Assembly (NCBI GenBank): GCA_934178555.1
Contig: CAKPQL010000006.1
Span: 1 to 64,000, forward strand
Origin: an uncultured Clostridia bacterium
GTDB taxonomy: Bacteria; Bacillota; Clostridia; TANB77; CAG-508
Reading direction: 5' to 3'
Length of the DNA stretch: 64,000 bases
The position numbers were made by a program, and so were the translations under genes. How positions within the stretch are numbered: position 1 is the stretch's first letter; every line of letters begins with the position of its first letter. Shown here one piece after another: positions 9,943 to 19,084 of this stretch. Below the pieces are notes generated by a model. It was given only the letters and a program-made list of their open reading frames with translations. It searched no databases and was not told the DNA's origin.

Positions 9943-11331
9943 ATGAAAGAACTTACTGTTAATGATATTGTAAACGTATGCCATGCAAAACTTTTAAGTG
10001 GCGATGCTAATACCACAATTAATACATTTTCTAAAGATACTCGTACTATTCTACCTGGAGATTTATATATAGGTATAAAAGGCGAAAACTTTGATGGTAA
10101 TATATTTTGTAAAAAAGCTTTAGAATTAGGTGCCATCGGTTGCATTACAGATAGTAACTTAGATGAATCTATTTTGCACGAGTACAAATCTAAAATTATT
10201 TTACAAGTAGAAAATTCTATAGTTGCACTACAAAAACTAGCAAACTATAAAAGAAAGCTATATAATATTCCCGTTATTGCAATTACAGGCAGTGTTGGGA
10301 AAACTAGTACCAAAGATATAATTGCAAGTGTTGTATCTCAAAAATATAAAGTATTAAAAACAGAGGGCAATCTAAATAACCAAATTGGATTACCTTTAAC
10401 GTTATTAAAATTAAAAGACCATGACGCACTTGTAGTAGAAATGGGAATGGGAAATTTAGGTGAAATTAACAATCTTTCTAAGACAGCAGAACCTACTCTT
10501 GCAGTAATTACTAATATTGGTACTTCTCACATCGGTAATTTAGGTTCAAGAGAAAATATTTTAAAAGCTAAACTAGAAATTTTAAATGGATTATCCTCAG
10601 ATGGTAAATTAATAATCAATAATGATAATGATTTATTACATAAATACTACGAAGAAAATAAAAATGATAAAATCTTAACCTTCGGAATTGAAGAAAATTC
10701 ATTATTGAATCCAAGCAATATAAATTACAATAAAGATGACAGTACCTATGATATTACAATTGATAACAAACAATATACAGTTAAAGTGCCTGTTGGTGGA
10801 AAGCATTTTATATATAACAGCTTAGCAGCAATATCAGTTGGTTTGCAATTAAATATTCCTATTACAGATATTATATTAGGAATACAAAATTTTAATTTAA
10901 CAAAGAGCAGAATGGAAATTAATCATACCAAAGATAATATAATAGTTATTAATGATGCATATAATGCAAGTTATGATTCCATGAAAGCTGCACTTGAATA
11001 TTTAAAAGGATATTCAAATCAAAGAAAAATAGCAGTTTTAGGTGATATGCTAGAATTAGGAGATTTTTCAAAACAATTACATGAAAAAGTAGGAAATGAA
11101 GTTGTTAAAAACAATATTGATATTTTAGTTACAATAGGTAAAGAAGCAAAAAACATATATCAAAAATCTATTGATTTAGGTTTTAATTCTAATAATGCTT
11201 TCTCATTTGATAATAATGCTGAGGCTATACAAAAAATAAATGAAATTTTACAACCAAATGATGTAGTATTATTAAAGGCTTCTCATGGTATGAATTTTGC
11301 AGAAATTTTAAATGGAATTTTAGGTATGTAG
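9943..11331 (+). CDS. murF: UDP-N-acetylmuramoyl-tripeptide--D-alanyl-D-alanine ligase
   Basis: Cytoplasmic ATP-dependent ligase adding D-Ala-D-Ala to the UDP-MurNAc-tripeptide. The N-terminal Mur ligase domain has FSKDTRTILPGDLYIGIKGE, the central ATP-binding domain has ITGSVGKTSTKD (about residues 115-126), NLNNQIGLPLTLL and VVEMGMGNLGEI, and the C-terminal domain has NDAYNASYDSMKAALE. 462 aa is the normal length. AAAGGA lies before the ATG. The ddl gene follows after 8 nt, so D-Ala-D-Ala synthesis and its use are coupled in one operon. Confidence 0.96.
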   Translation: MKELTVNDIVNVCHAKLLSGDANTTINTFSKDTRTILPGDLYIGIKGENFDGNIFCKKALELGAIGCITDSNLDESILHEYKSKIILQVENSIVALQKLANYKRKLYNIPVIAITGSVGKTSTKDIIASVVSQKYKVLKTEGNLNNQIGLPLTLLKLKDHDALVVEMGMGNLGEINNLSKTAEPTLAVITNIGTSHIGNLGSRENILKAKLEILNGLSSDGKLIINNDNDLLHKYYEENKNDKILTFGIEENSLLNPSNINYNKDDSTYDITIDNKQYTVKVPVGGKHFIYNSLAAISVGLQLNIPITDIILGIQNFNLTKSRMEINHTKDNIIVINDAYNASYDSMKAALEYLKGYSNQRKIAVLGDMLELGDFSKQLHEKVGNEVVKNNIDILVTIGKEAKNIYQKSIDLGFNSNNAFSFDNNAEAIQKINEILQPNDVVLLKASHGMNFAEILNGILGM

Positions 11332-11339
11332 GAGGTTTT

Positions 11340-12386
11340 ATGAAAAAAATTGGTGTTATATTTGGTGGAATGTCTACCGAGCATGATGTTTCTATAGTTT
11401 CTGGAACATCTGTAATAAAAAATTTAGATAAAACAAAATATGAAATTTATCCAATTTACATTGATCAAAAAGGAAATTGGTATAAATATTCTGATCCAGA
11501 AGAAAAAATATTAGAAGTAGGAGCTAAGATTAATGCTACTGAAAAAATTGAAAATATTATTGAGTATTTGAAAAATCTAGATGTATTATTTCCTGTATTA
11601 CATGGTTTATATGGAGAAGATGGAACAATACAAGGATTATTTGAATTACTAAATATTCCTTATGTTGGATGTAAAGTATTATCTTCTTGTATTGGAATGG
11701 ATAAAGTATATACAAAAATAGTTTTAGGAAAAGCAAATATTCCTCAAGCAAAATCTGTATATATTAGAAAATATAATGAAAACTACATTTATATAGATGA
11801 ATTTTTTAATGAAACTATTCTTTCATTAAAAGATTTATGTTTAATTATTTCCAACAAATTAGTTTTCCCTTTATTTGTAAAGCCATCAAACTCTGGTTCT
11901 TCTGTTGGTGTAAATAAAGCAAAAACTCTAGAAGAGCTAGAACATTGTATAGAATTTGCAAGCAAATACGATAAAAAAGTATTAGTTGAAGAATTTATAA
12001 ATGGACGTGAAGTTGAATGTGCTGTTATTGGTAATGAAGATGTTAAGGCTTCTTGTATTGGAGAAATATTGCCAGCAGAAGAATTTTATAGTTTTGATGC
12101 AAAATATAAAAATTCTAACTCTGCACTTTGCATACCTGCTAACTTACCAGAAAATATATCTAAAGAAATTAGAACTTTAGCAATAAAAGCTTTTAAAGCT
12201 ATAGATGGAAAAGGATTATCAAGAGTAGATTTTTTTGTAGATAAAGCAACTTCAAAAATATACTTAAATGAGATAAACACATTACCTGGATTTACGAATA
12301 TTAGTATGTATCCAAAATTATGGGAAGAAACTGGTATAAAATATAGCGAGTTATTAGACAAATTAATTGAATTAAGTTTGGAATAA
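11340..12386 (+). CDS. ddl: D-alanine--D-alanine ligase
   Basis: ATP-grasp enzyme joining two D-alanines for murF. The N-terminus KIGVIFGGMSTEHDVSIVSG, VLHGLYGEDGTIQGLFEL, FVKPSNSGSSVGVNKA (about residues 179-194) and the metal/substrate region YLNEINTLPGFTN are all present. 348 aa, full length, with an insertion-like stretch around residues 140-176. GGAGG precedes the ATG, 8 nt after murF. Confidence 0.96.
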   Translation: MKKIGVIFGGMSTEHDVSIVSGTSVIKNLDKTKYEIYPIYIDQKGNWYKYSDPEEKILEVGAKINATEKIENIIEYLKNLDVLFPVLHGLYGEDGTIQGLFELLNIPYVGCKVLSSCIGMDKVYTKIVLGKANIPQAKSVYIRKYNENYIYIDEFFNETILSLKDLCLIISNKLVFPLFVKPSNSGSSVGVNKAKTLEELEHCIEFASKYDKKVLVEEFINGREVECAVIGNEDVKASCIGEILPAEEFYSFDAKYKNSNSALCIPANLPENISKEIRTLAIKAFKAIDGKGLSRVDFFVDKATSKIYLNEINTLPGFTNISMYPKLWEETGIKYSELLDKLIELSLE

Positions 12387-12461
12387 TATATTGTAAAAGA
12401 TGCAATCATATTTGTTTTCACTAAATTATTTAATCTAACATATCTATACCAAGGAGGATTT

Positions 12462-13022
12462 ATGGAATTAGAAGAATTAAAAAATATATTAAAAAATAAA
12501 TTATCTGAAAAGAGATTTTATCACAGCTTATGTACAATGGAGATGTGTGAAAAATTAGCAACACACTATAATATAAATGTTGATGAAGCAAAACTTATTG
12601 GATTAGCTCATGATATAGCCAAAGAAATGCCTTCAGAAGAAAAATTAAAATACGCCGCAGAAAACAACTTATCTGTTGATAATGTAGAAAAATCTGCTCC
12701 ATCCCTATTGCACGCCAAAATTGGGGCAGATATATGTAAAAAGCAATTGGGTTTTTCTAATAAAATGTGTACAGCAATTTCACTACATACTACTGGTGGA
12801 GAAAATATGGACACATTATCAAAAATATTATTTGTTTCTGATGGTATTGGATTAGATAGACATTGGGAAGATGTAGATTATGTACGAGATTTAGTATTAA
12901 AAGACTTAGATGCAAGTGTATTATATATGCTTAACTTAACAATAAAAGATTGCGTTGAAAAAAATAAGCCGATTCATATAAATACAATATTGGCTAGAAA
13001 TTATCTAATGCTTGAAAAGTAA
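12462..13022 (+). CDS. yqeK: HD-domain hydrolase YqeK (bis(5'-nucleosyl)-tetraphosphatase, symmetrical)
   Basis: Predicted to split diadenosine tetraphosphate into two ADP, as shown for YqeK-family enzymes. HD motifs run through RFYHSLCTMEMCEKLA, IGLAHDIAKEM (the His-Asp pair), LLHAKIGADICKK and AISLHTTGGENM; C-terminal IHINTILARNYL. 186 aa, normal length. AAGGAGG precedes the ATG. It probably shares a transcript with murF-ddl (75-nt gap). The nadD and rsfS genes that often flank yqeK are absent. Confidence 0.88.
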   Translation: MELEELKNILKNKLSEKRFYHSLCTMEMCEKLATHYNINVDEAKLIGLAHDIAKEMPSEEKLKYAAENNLSVDNVEKSAPSLLHAKIGADICKKQLGFSNKMCTAISLHTTGGENMDTLSKILFVSDGIGLDRHWEDVDYVRDLVLKDLDASVLYMLNLTIKDCVEKNKPIHINTILARNYLMLEK

Positions 13023-13044
13023 TTATTTAAGTTACTTTTCAAGC
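13010..13044 (+). terminator. Hairpin overlapping the yqeK stop codon
   Basis: Perfect 13-bp stem GCTTGAAAAGTAA / TTACTTTTCAAGC with a 9-nt loop, the left arm holding the stop codon. There is no clear T tract after it, so it may be an end-stabilising stem rather than a classical terminator. Nothing else is recognised in 13045-13260. Confidence 0.55.
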
Positions 13045-13260
13045 CCCATACAATATTTTCATTAATTTTTGTATATAAAATAATATATTAATAAAAATCG
13101 AACATCCGCTTCTACTATTATATACATTTATTATAGCAACAGTACAATTTAATTATTCTTCACATTATACTGCGTTTAAGGATGTGGCAGATTCTTATTA
13201 ATATATTATTTACAATACATATTTACTAGAAAGTCTTTAAAACATTATATCTAAGTTATC

Positions 13261-13788
13261 TTATGCATATTTTCTTTTCTCATATCCTTCAAAAACTTCA
13301 GATATCTCTTTTTCTCCTGATGTATTAAGAATTATATCATGCGTTCTTAGTATATCTTTAATATCATCATCTAGTTTTGTTATATCATAACAATTTATTA
13401 TTTTTACTATACTATGTATTCTATTATTTTCAAAAAATCTATTCAAATTATTATTTACATTTTCTATATATTCTTTACTACCATTAACAATTATGCTTAT
13501 TTTTCTTTTATTATTACAAACATTATTTAGATTCTCCTCCATTATTTCATATTTACTCATATCATTACTATTCCAATCTATATTCATTAATTCATTTTTA
13601 CTTTCATCGTTTAATGTTAATCTTGATAAAACTAATTTTACTTCTTCTGTTAAATTCTTTTGTGATATTGTTATAAACTTCTCTTCCTCTTTCGTTTTCT
13701 TGTCTAGATATGGAAGCAACATAGTGATTAAATGCAAATCACTAACACAAAAACTACATACTTTTTTAAAGTTTTGTTTGTCGTACAT
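13261..13788 (-). CDS. Hypothetical protein, possibly MEDS/DcmR-like sensory domain
   Basis: 175-residue soluble protein that I do not recognise with certainty. The opening VCSFCVSDLHLITMLLPYLDK and EEEKFITISQ resemble the start of MEDS (DcmR-type) sensor domains, in which a cell hands itself over to a RecA-like fold. The middle has KISIIVNGSKEYIENVNNNL, and the end is charged. It has no signal peptide and no membrane segment. A ribosome binding site (AGGAGG) lies shortly upstream of the ATG at 13788. It stands alone, convergent with yqeK and divergent from spoIIR. The neighbours do not define a role. Confidence 0.6.
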   Translation of the reverse strand: MYDKQNFKKVCSFCVSDLHLITMLLPYLDKKTKEEEKFITISQKNLTEEVKLVLSRLTLNDESKNELMNIDWNSNDMSKYEIMEENLNNVCNNKRKISIIVNGSKEYIENVNNNLNRFFENNRIHSIVKIINCYDITKLDDDIKDILRTHDIILNTSGEKEISEVFEGYEKRKYA

Positions 13789-13954
13789 ACTTACAGCCTC
13801 CTTACATTTTTGTTCTGACTGGTAAATTTTACCATTTTATTTCAAATGTGTCAATATTATTACAGAAATATTACAAAGATTTTTATACACTAATTCGACA
13901 TTATTCATAATGTATATTTTTTTAATTTTGGTTAATACTTTTTATAAAGAAATA

Positions 13955-14020
13955 TTTTAACAGTTTATATATTTACTGTTAAAAACTAAAAAATTTAGTT
14001 CCTTATAAATATTTTGGAAC
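13955..14020 (+). promoter_or_regulatory. Two hairpins in the spoIIR leader
   Basis: Stem TTTTAACAG/CTGTTAAAA (13955-13963 with 13976-13984) and a second stem AGTTCC/GGAACT near 13997-14021, just before GGAGG and the GTG start. No clean SigF promoter could be placed. Confidence 0.35.
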
Positions 14021-14039
14021 TTAGAACTCGGAGGTTATC

Positions 14040-14681
14040 GTGAAAAAATTTATATTTAACCGTTTTACATTAGTAATACTTCTACTATTATTATTTATAT
14101 TCATATCAGCTCTATCTTATGCCACAAATGTTTCTGCACATTTAGCTGATAGTGTATTTAGATTGCACGTAATTGCTAACAGTGACGAAGATTTTGACCA
14201 AAATTTAAAATATAAAGTTAGAGACAAAGTAATTGAGTATATGCAAACACTTTGTCAAGATGGAACTTCTAAAGAAGATTATATAAACATAGCCAAAAAT
14301 AACTTATATGAGATAAAAGAAGTGGCAAAAAACACTATAATAGAAAATGGATTCAATTATGATGTAAATGTATATGTTGGTAACTTTGAATTTCCAACAA
14401 AAACATATGGAGATGTATCTTTCCCTGCTGGTTTTTATGATGCTTTAAGAATTGAAATAGGAAATGCAAGTGGCAAAAATTGGTGGTGCGTAATGTTTCC
14501 TCCTCTATGCTTTGTAGATATAACTTCCGGTGTTGTACCAGAAGAATCTAAGGAAACATTAAAAGATGAGATTTCTGCAGAAGAATTTGATTTAATTACC
14601 GGTGCTAATTCGGAAGTAAAATTCAAATTTAAAATTATAGAAATGTTCCAAAATTGGGGCTTAGTTGCAAATAAAATGTAG
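14040..14681 (+). CDS. spoIIR: Stage II sporulation protein R
   Basis: Forespore-secreted signal that activates the SpoIIGA protease and hence SigE in the mother cell. A signal/anchor segment (residues 9-28) is followed by the family signature HLADSVFRLHVIANSDEDFD, QNLKYKVRDKVIEYM, then FPTKTYGDVSFPAGFYDALR and GKNWWCVMFPPLCFVD. 213 aa, normal length. GTG start with GGAGG just upstream. The two cysteines in the WWCVMFPPLC motif are kept. Confidence 0.95.
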   Translation: MKKFIFNRFTLVILLLLLFIFISALSYATNVSAHLADSVFRLHVIANSDEDFDQNLKYKVRDKVIEYMQTLCQDGTSKEDYINIAKNNLYEIKEVAKNTIIENGFNYDVNVYVGNFEFPTKTYGDVSFPAGFYDALRIEIGNASGKNWWCVMFPPLCFVDITSGVVPEESKETLKDEISAEEFDLITGANSEVKFKFKIIEMFQNWGLVANKM

Positions 14682-14703
14682 TGGCTGATAACCACTACAT
14701 TTT
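14673..14703 (+). terminator. Terminator after spoIIR
   Basis: 12-bp stem AAAATGTAGTGG / CCACTACATTTT overlapping the stop codon, followed by TATTTTTA. Symmetric A and T ends. Confidence 0.85.
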
Positions 14704-14837
14704 ATTTTTAATTATATTTTTTATATTGATATATTAAATTTATTAAAAATAGTTGTAAAAGCAACTATTTTATGGTATATTTTTACAGGATAGAATGAAT
14801 TTTTATGCAAAAATAAAAATATTCGGGGGTAATTTAA

Positions 14838-16097
14838 TTGGAAAAGTTAGTTATTACAGGGGGTACTCCTCTAAAAGGTGAAGTTATTATAAGTGGCGCA
14901 AAAAATGCTGCTGTAGCAATCCTACCTGCAACTTTATTAATAAATGGAATATGTACAATAGAAAATTTACCAAATATAAATGATGTTAAATTATATTGTG
15001 AAATATTAGAGAAAATAGGTGCAAAAATAACATGGAATACAAAAAATGAAATAACAATTGATACAAGAAATATCTGCTGTACAAAAGCACCTTTAGATAT
15101 TACAAGGAAATTTAGAGCTTCTTATTATTTAATTGGTTCTATGCTTGGCAGATGTAAAGATGTACAAGTTAGTTTACCTGGTGGATGCAATCTAGGTGCT
15201 AGACCTATAGATCAACACATAAAGGGATTTGAAGCATTAGGAGCTGTTGTAGATGTTAACCAAGGTAATATTACTGCAACTGCAAAGAAACTTACAGGAA
15301 CTTCTATTTATATGGATATTGTATCAGTTGGTGCAACAATAAATGTAATGCTTGCAAGTGTTTTAGCAGAAGGTACAACAATAATAGATAATGCCGCCAA
15401 AGAACCTCATATAGTAGATGTAGCCAATTTCTTAAATACAATGGGTGCTGATATAAGAGGAGCCGGAACAGATGTTATAAAAATAAATGGCGTAAAAGAA
15501 CTAAAAGGTGGAGCCACTTATTCTATCGTTCCTGATCAAATTGAAGCTGGTACATTTATGCTTGCTGCTATGGCAACAAAGGGTGATATTACTATAAAAA
15601 ATTGTATAACAAAGCATTTAGAGTCAATAACAGCAAAAATAGTTGAAATGGGCGGATATGTTGAAGAAAACGGTGATACTTTAAGAGTAAAATGTAATAA
15701 AAGGCCAAATAAAGCAAATATAAAGACACTACCTTATCCTGGTTTTCCTACTGATTTACAACCTCAAATGGGAGTAGTATTATCAATTTCCGACGGCACA
15801 AGTATTATAAATGAAAGTATTTGGGAATCTAGATTCCAATATACTCAAGAATTACTTAAAATGGGTGCAAAAATCACAGCACAAGGTAAATCTGCAATTT
15901 TTGAGGGAGTAAAAACTCTATCTGGAGCTCCAGTTTACTCTACTGATTTACGCGCTGGTGCTGCACTTATAATAGCTGGTATAGCAGCAAATGGAAAAAC
16001 AGAAGTATACAATTTAGAACATATTGATAGAGGATATGAAAACATAGAAGATAAATTTAAAAAATTAGGTGCAAAAATCGAACGAGTAAACGAATAA
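14838..16097 (+). CDS. murA: UDP-N-acetylglucosamine 1-carboxyvinyltransferase
   Basis: First committed step of peptidoglycan synthesis: transfer of enolpyruvate from PEP to UDP-GlcNAc. N-terminal GGTPLKGEVIISGAKNAAVA, active-site Cys in SLPGGCNLGARPIDQHIKG, IVPDQIEAGTFMLAAM, GFPTDLQPQMG and DLRAGAALIIAG are all present. 419 aa, full length. A TTG start at 14838 is set by GGGGG at 14825-14829. walJ follows after 12 nt. Clostridia often carry two MurA copies; which one this is cannot be told here. Confidence 0.96.
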   Translation: MEKLVITGGTPLKGEVIISGAKNAAVAILPATLLINGICTIENLPNINDVKLYCEILEKIGAKITWNTKNEITIDTRNICCTKAPLDITRKFRASYYLIGSMLGRCKDVQVSLPGGCNLGARPIDQHIKGFEALGAVVDVNQGNITATAKKLTGTSIYMDIVSVGATINVMLASVLAEGTTIIDNAAKEPHIVDVANFLNTMGADIRGAGTDVIKINGVKELKGGATYSIVPDQIEAGTFMLAAMATKGDITIKNCITKHLESITAKIVEMGGYVEENGDTLRVKCNKRPNKANIKTLPYPGFPTDLQPQMGVVLSISDGTSIINESIWESRFQYTQELLKMGAKITAQGKSAIFEGVKTLSGAPVYSTDLRAGAALIIAGIAANGKTEVYNLEHIDRGYENIEDKFKKLGAKIERVNE

Positions 16098-16109
16098 GGA
16101 GAAATACAA

Positions 16110-16901
16110 ATGCTAAAATTTTGTAGTTTATATAGTGGCAGTACTGGAAATAGTTTATTAGTAAAAAATGATAACACCTGCATTCTTGTTGATGCAGGTG
16201 TTAGTGGTATAAAAATAGTAGAGGCTTTAAATTCTATTAATATTGACATATCACAAATTCAGGCAATACTTGTAACACATGAACACACAGATCATGTAAA
16301 AAGTGTTGGAACATTATCTAAAAAATATAATATTCCTGTTTTTGCAAATAAGGAAACTTGGTCTGCAATGCCTACAGAATCCAAAAAGGTTCCATTAGAA
16401 TGTCAAAAAACTTTTACTATTGATAATAAATTTAATATAGGCTCTTTAGAAATATTACCATTTAGTATACCTCATGACGCTACAAACCCATGTGGATTTA
16501 ATATATTTGGTTCTAATAAGAAAATAAGTATAGCAACAGATATAGGGCATATTACACCATCTATTTTTGCAAATTTACAAAATAGTTCTTTTATACTTCT
16601 AGAATCTAATTATGATCCAGATATATTGCAGTATTCTTCTTATCCTTATACATTAAAAAAACGTATCTCTGGTCCAAATGGTCATTTGCCTAATAAAGAA
16701 GCCGGTGATACTATTTCTAAATTAATCAATTCTGGATTAAAAAGTGTTATGCTAGGACATTTAAGTAAAGAAAATAATTTTCCAGAACTTGCACATCAAA
16801 CAGTAGTCGAAGAATTAATCTCAAACCACTATAATGAAAACTCTATTAATTTATATGTTGCATCAAGATTTGAACCAAGTAACTTTTTAGAAGTTATTTA
16901 A
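16110..16901 (+). CDS. walJ: MBL-fold metallohydrolase, YycJ/WalJ family
   Basis: Beta-lactamase-fold hydrolase of the YycJ/WalJ family, linked in Bacillus to the WalRK wall-stress system and reported as a 5' nuclease in mismatch repair. N-terminus FCSLYSGSTGNSLLVKNDN, metal-binding VTHEHTDHVK (residues 53-62), FSIPHDATNPCGF, and MLGHLSKENNFPELA near the end. 263 aa, standard length. AAGGAG precedes the ATG at 16110. It is in an operon with murA. Confidence 0.9.
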   Translation: MLKFCSLYSGSTGNSLLVKNDNTCILVDAGVSGIKIVEALNSINIDISQIQAILVTHEHTDHVKSVGTLSKKYNIPVFANKETWSAMPTESKKVPLECQKTFTIDNKFNIGSLEILPFSIPHDATNPCGFNIFGSNKKISIATDIGHITPSIFANLQNSSFILLESNYDPDILQYSSYPYTLKKRISGPNGHLPNKEAGDTISKLINSGLKSVMLGHLSKENNFPELAHQTVVEELISNHYNENSINLYVASRFEPSNFLEVI

Positions 16902-16914
16902 TTTATTGGGGGCT

Positions 16915-16970
16915 GTAGAGGAAATTATATCTAAAAGGGGCTATTTAATTTTTTAGATTAACTCCTCTAC
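16915..16970 (+). terminator. Imperfect hairpin after walJ
   Basis: Stem GTAGAGG/CCTCTAC (16915-16921 with 16964-16970) and inner stem TCTAAAA/TTTTAGA. Probably the end of the murA-walJ transcript. Nothing else is seen in 16971-17162. Confidence 0.45.
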
Positions 16971-17162
16971 AAGATTAATATCCTTTTATTCTGAAATTCT
17001 TTTAACTATTTTTTCTGAAAATTTTTTGATAATAAATTTCTTTACTAGAAAATAAATAATTATAAATAAAAAAATTCTAAAAATCATTCTGTCTCCTAAA
17101 AATGAAGTTTGAAATTAATGTAATTATATTATCGTATATTTTTACCAATGTCAACAAAATTA

Positions 17163-17691
17163 TTACGACAAAAATTGCCAAAATACTACAGCAGTCAGCA
17201 TTCCAATAATATCTCCTATCAATGCTGCTTTTAAAACTCCTCTAGTCTTTCTTATATTCACAACACTTGTATATATTGCTATTGTATACAATGTTGTTTC
17301 TGTAGATCCCATTATTGTTGAAATTATCATTCCAATCTTGCTATCTACCCCATAAGTTTTCATTATATCTATCCCAACTGCCATCGAAGCACTTCCGTGA
17401 AATTGGTCTTAGCATTGCTAGAGGCATAATTTCAGGAGGTATTCGTAAAATATGTAATAATGGTGATATTGCATTAACAATTAAATCTAATATACCAGAC
17501 ACACGTAAAGCGCTTATTGCCATAAATAATCCTATTAGAGTAGGAAATATATTAACCACTATTCCTATTCCCTCTTTTGCCCCATCTACAAATATATCAA
17601 ATGTATTTTTCCTTTCTAACAATCCATTTATTACAATAATTATTATAACAAGAGGTATTGATACCATTGATAAATAATTAACTAATACCAT
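17163..17691 (-). CDS. spmB: Spore maturation protein B, needs +1 shift at C17397
   Basis: Membrane protein acting with SpmA in spore core dehydration. The zero frame reads VNIFPTLIGLFMAISALRV ... PPEIMPLAMLRPIS then CGG and runs out at 17341. Skipping C17397 gives RPIS-GSASMAVGIDIMK and the rest of the family: STIMGSTETTLYTIAIY, KAALIGDIIGMLTAVVFW. Total 175 aa, close to the 178 aa of Bacillus SpmB. The ATG at 17691 overlaps the restored end of spmA, as expected for a coupled pair. Confidence 0.88.
17395..17397 (-). other. CGG +1 frameshift site 4 (C17397 skipped)
   Basis: Coding strand TCA-CGG-AAG; zero frame ends at 17341. Dropping C17397 gives TCA-GGA-AGT-GCT, that is S-G-S-A-S-M-A, joining the two halves of SpmB. 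Confidence 0.9.
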
Positions 17692-18282
17692 CTTCTTTTT
17701 TTCCTTTCATCTCGTTTTATAATGTATTTTGCTGACATCGTAGCAGCAATGAATGCACAAACTGTTGCAAGCCAAACTGCAATAATCATTCCTGTTGGAT
17801 TACTAGAACCGTAAGGAGCTCCTAATTGCAATTACTGTTGTTGGTATAATCTGTAAAGATGCTGTATTTATAACAATAAACATAAACATAGAATCAGATA
17901 ATGTATCTTTCTTATGATTTTGTTCTTGCAAAGATTTCATTGCCTTTAGGCCTAAAGGCGTTGCAGCATTACCTAATCCCATAATATTGGCAACCATATT
18001 CATTGATATTTCTGTATAAACTTTATCATTTTTATTTATATCTGGAAATAACACTTTCATAATTGGAGAAATTACTTTTTTTAGTCCATCAATTATTTTT
18101 GTGTTAGATGCAATTTGCATTATTCCATTCCATAAGCAAATAGTCCCAAAAAGTGTTATACACAATTCTACGGCATCTTTTGCCGAAGCAAATATAGAAT
18201 CATTAATCTCGGCAATTTTTCCGGTAAAAATGCCATATATGAATGAGATAATAATAAAAATTGGCCATATAGTATTTAACAT
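17682..18282 (-). CDS. spmA: Spore maturation protein A, needs +1 shift at C17811
   Basis: Polytopic membrane protein paired with SpmB in spore maturation. Signature VELCITLFGTICLWNGIMQI, EISMNMVANIMGLGNAATPL, GLKAMKSLQEQN and NTASLQIIPTTVIAIRSSL. The zero frame then meets CGG and stops at 17803. Skipping C17811 restores SSL-GSSNPTGMIIAVWL, another membrane span and a basic tail ending at 17682. Total 199 aa against 196 in Bacillus. AGGAG precedes the ATG at 18282. It overlaps spmB by 10 nt. Confidence 0.9.
17809..17811 (-). other. CGG +1 frameshift site 5 (C17811 skipped)
   Basis: Coding strand TTA-CGG-TTC-TAG, with a stop two codons on. Dropping C17811 gives TTA-GGT-TCT-AGT, that is L-G-S-S-N-P, the conserved SpmA continuation. 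Confidence 0.9.
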
Positions 18283-18345
18283 ATAAAACTCTCCTAAATT
18301 TATATATTAAATCTTATGACCTTATTTTTTATTATATGTCTATTA

Positions 18346-18876
18346 TTATTTTTCATGCTTATGCGCTGTATTACTATCTTCTTCTTTTTGTGGCTTTGTT
18401 ATCATAAATACTGCAAAGAATATAAATATTGCAATCACTGCAATTAAATTTTGTTGTATGAATAATACCAGATGTCCTAGTTTGGGAATTTTAGAATTGT
18501 ATTTTCCAACAATATCATCATATGTTATTACTCCCAAATCTTCTGCATTATTGTTATCTCCTTTAGTTTTATATGTAACAATTCCATTTTCTTCTTCTAT
18601 TTCTGTTACTCTATGTGTAACCATCATATTTCCTTTTTCAAATGATATTATATCTCCTACTTTTATATCTTCCTGTTTTACATCTGTTGTAATTACTATA
18701 TCTCCTATATTTATTTCCGGTTCCATACTTCCTGACAATACTATATATGCTTTGGTATTTGTTATAAACGGAACTTCTTGTTTGTTTATTATTTTTTTTA
18801 CAATAATAGCTACCAAAATAATCGCTATTATTAATATGCTTATCTTTATTATTTTAGATATTTTTTCTTTTGTCAT
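18346..18876 (-). CDS. Signal peptidase I, SipW (ER/archaeal) type
   Basis: Membrane-bound Ser-His signal peptidase. N-terminal anchor (residues 8-28), catalytic Ser in YIVLSGSMEPEINIGDIV, the SipW-type His in MMVTHRVTEI in place of the bacterial Lys, and KTKGDNNNAEDLG. A second membrane segment near residue 140 is followed by a charged tail. 176 aa. AAAGGA is well spaced from the ATG at 18876, so the GTG at 18900 is not chosen. It lies just after the anchored TasA-like protein; with the peptidase at 20565 it brackets the fibre genes, so it probably processes their special signal peptides. Confidence 0.88.
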   Translation of the reverse strand: MTKEKISKIIKISILIIAIILVAIIVKKIINKQEVPFITNTKAYIVLSGSMEPEINIGDIVITTDVKQEDIKVGDIISFEKGNMMVTHRVTEIEEENGIVTYKTKGDNNNAEDLGVITYDDIVGKYNSKIPKLGHLVLFIQQNLIAVIAIFIFFAVFMITKPQKEEDSNTAHKHEK

Positions 18877-18949
18877 ATATCTATTTCCTTTCTTATGCAC
18901 TCATTATATGGAATAGCATAGAGGTATATTAACTATAATCATCTTATAA

Positions 18950-19060
18950 GACGATATAATATATTATTTTTTAAGGTTAAGCCCGAACAACAGCGAATTC
19001 CCTAAGAGTTCTCCCTACGCTTGAGGGTTAACCGAATAAAAATAATATATTTATATCGTC
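18950..19060 (-). other. Candidate structured RNA element or complex terminator
   Basis: A 111-nt segment closes on itself. 18950-18959 pairs with 19051-19060, 18960-18971 with 19038-19049, GGTTAA 18975-18980 with 19028-19033, CCC 18982-18984 with 19025-19027, and AGCG 18992-18995 with 19018-19021. The 60-nt core is much richer in G and C than its surroundings. It lies in the 5' leader of the second SipW gene and after the anchored TasA-like gene. I do not recognise it as a known riboswitch or ribozyme, and the active strand is unknown. Confidence 0.5.
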
Positions 19061-19084
19061 CATATATTACTTGCTATAGCTATT

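Noticed and set aside
14838..14840. A later ATG as the murA start
   Set aside because: The TTG at 14838 has the matching GGGGG ribosome binding site and gives the standard MurA N-terminus. No ATG near it does.
17163..18282. Calling spmA and spmB (and the other shifted genes) pseudogenes
   Set aside because: The parts after each CGG keep family motifs, normal total length, gene overlap and terminator spacing, with no further stops. Decay would not leave this.
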